Shown: piece by piece, positions 5,971 to 6,880 of the stretch
Position numbering within the stretch: the stretch's first letter is position 1
Layout of the letters: each line of letters begins with the position of its first letter
DNA from: Methylomicrobium sp.
GTDB taxonomy: Bacteria > Pseudomonadota > Gammaproteobacteria > Methylococcales > Methylomonadaceae
DNA length: 6,880 bases
Assembly (NCBI GenBank): GCA_007135635.1
Contig: SLIO01000481.1
Span: forward strand, 1-6,880
Direction of reading: 5' to 3'
The notes under the pieces: model-generated
Database searches by the model: none
Told to the model about the DNA's origin: nothing
The model's input: only the letters and a program-made list of their open reading frames with translations
Position numbers and translations under genes: made by a program

Positions 5971-6880
5971 ATGAGTGAATTGATTGAGATTAAAGTACCC
6001 GACCTCGGCGGCTCAAGCGAAGTCGACGTGGTTGAAATTCTTGTTCAACCCGGCGATACGATAGTCACCGAACAAACCTTAGTCGTCTTGGAAAGTGACA
6101 AAGCCACAATGGATATGCCGTCAACGACCGCCGGCACAGTTCGAGAGCTAAAAATAAAAGTTGGCGACAAAGTATCCCAAGGGGTAACCATTGCGACCGT
6201 CGAAGCCAGTGAGTCTTCTGAACCCGAAGATACTCCGGCTTCAGAACCGGAATCAACAACTGAAGTTGCGGTTAAACAAGACGCACCGGCCGAGGAAAAA
6301 CCTGTTGCAAGCGCCGCTCCGGCGACAACCGCCTCCCCTACCCCAACTCCGGCCGCTACAATCGATACCGAACTCAGCGGTCAACACCTTCCGCATGCGA
6401 CTCCGGCCATTCGACTATTCGCCCGTGAACTGGGCGTCGACCTGAGCCTTATTACACAAGGCAGCGGCCGCAAAGGCCGCATTTTGAAGGAAGATGTCAA
6501 GGCCTATGTCAAGCAAACACTCAGTGAAGGCGTCAAATCCACCGGGGCAGGCATCCCACAGATACCTGCCGTGGACTTCTCGCAATTCGGCGAAACCGAA
6601 GTCCTGCCATTGAGTAAAATTAAACGCCTGACCGGCCAAAACATGACCCGAGTTTGGCTGAACTTGCCGTTGGTGACTCATCATGACGAAGCCGATATCA
6701 CTGAGTTAGAAAATTTCCGCAAGCACATCAATGCCGAAAACAGCCAAAACGGGAAAGTGACCGGACTGATTTTCATTACCAAAGCATTGGCGACGACAAT
6801 GAAATTGTTTCCGCAATTCAATGCTTCATTATCGCCGGACGGCGCAAGCCTGATAATGAAAAAGTACTGTCATATCGGTA
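5971..6880 (+). CDS. aceF: Pyruvate dehydrogenase E2, dihydrolipoamide acetyltransferase (5' part)
   Basis: Core subunit of the pyruvate dehydrogenase complex, which moves the acetyl group from E1 to CoA. The first 303 residues are in the window and the frame runs off the right edge. A single lipoyl domain covers about residues 3-79, with the lipoylated lysine K44 in ESDKATMDMPS. A flexible linker rich in Ala, Pro, Glu and Thr (about 80-137) follows. Next comes the peripheral-subunit-binding domain (about 141-180; HATPAIRLFARELGVDL and GRKGRILKEDV). The start of the acetyltransferase domain runs from about 210 (LPLSKIKRLTGQNMTR, then LPLVTHHDEADITELE). The catalytic DHR-type motif near the C-terminus lies beyond the window. 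E. coli AceF carries three lipoyl domains, whereas this protein has one. The subunit-binding domain and the adjacent aceE favour pyruvate over 2-oxoglutarate as the substrate of the complex. A lipoamide dehydrogenase gene may follow, but it is not visible. Confidence 0.97.
   Translation, partial: MSELIEIKVPDLGGSSEVDVVEILVQPGDTIVTEQTLVVLESDKATMDMPSTTAGTVRELKIKVGDKVSQGVTIATVEASESSEPEDTPASEPESTTEVAVKQDAPAEEKPVASAAPATTASPTPTPAATIDTELSGQHLPHATPAIRLFARELGVDLSLITQGSGRKGRILKEDVKAYVKQTLSEGVKSTGAGIPQIPAVDFSQFGETEVLPLSKIKRLTGQNMTRVWLNLPLVTHHDEADITELENFRKHINAENSQNGKVTGLIFITKALATTMKLFPQFNASLSPDGASLIMKKYCHIG

Noticed and set aside
6191..6445. Plus-strand frame within aceF rich in Arg, Pro and Leu
   Set aside because: It is an out-of-frame reading of the Ala/Pro-rich linker of AceF, whose composition gives long spurious frames.
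1..6880. CRISPR array, insertion sequence or prophage genes
   Set aside because: There are no regularly spaced direct repeats, no transposase or integrase frame and no phage-like gene. All coding space is housekeeping metabolism.

Overview
This window is a stretch of central carbon metabolism from a Gram-negative gammaproteobacterium. All genes lie on the + strand: the 3' end of edd, complete eda, complete gltA, complete aceE and the 5' part of aceF. The proteins resemble their E. coli counterparts along their whole length and keep the known catalytic residues. An Entner-Doudoroff pair beside citrate synthase and the pyruvate dehydrogenase genes, with a structured repeat after gltA, would suit a RuMP-type methylotroph or methanotroph (Methylococcales-like). 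That assignment is inference from gene content and general resemblance; no methane or methanol gene is present to prove it.

Layout. Bases 1-277 encode the last 91 residues of 6-phosphogluconate dehydratase. A 168-base AT-rich spacer with a large inverted repeat leads to eda (446-1096), KDPG aldolase. A 246-base spacer carries a further inverted repeat, a candidate promoter and a 12-base palindrome ahead of gltA (1343-2641). The 634 bases from 2642 to 3275 hold no convincing gene. They contain an imperfect inverted-repeat element with internal hairpins (2653-2801), a rho-independent terminator (2976-2999), and the presumed pdh control region with a palindrome, a leader hairpin and the ribosome binding site. 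aceE (3276-5954) and aceF (5971 to beyond the right edge) are 16 bases apart and form an operon; aceF is cut within its catalytic domain.

How the genes work together. Edd and Eda turn 6-phosphogluconate into pyruvate and glyceraldehyde 3-phosphate. AceE and AceF (with a lipoamide dehydrogenase not seen here) convert pyruvate to acetyl-CoA, and GltA condenses acetyl-CoA with oxaloacetate. The window therefore encodes most of a route from sugar phosphate to citrate.

I see no undescribed multi-gene system. The less ordinary material is non-coding: the edd-eda inverted repeat, a TTTTCAGATA motif set in inverted pairs before both eda and aceE, palindromes just downstream of candidate -10 boxes of gltA and aceE, and the structured repeat in the gltA 3' region.
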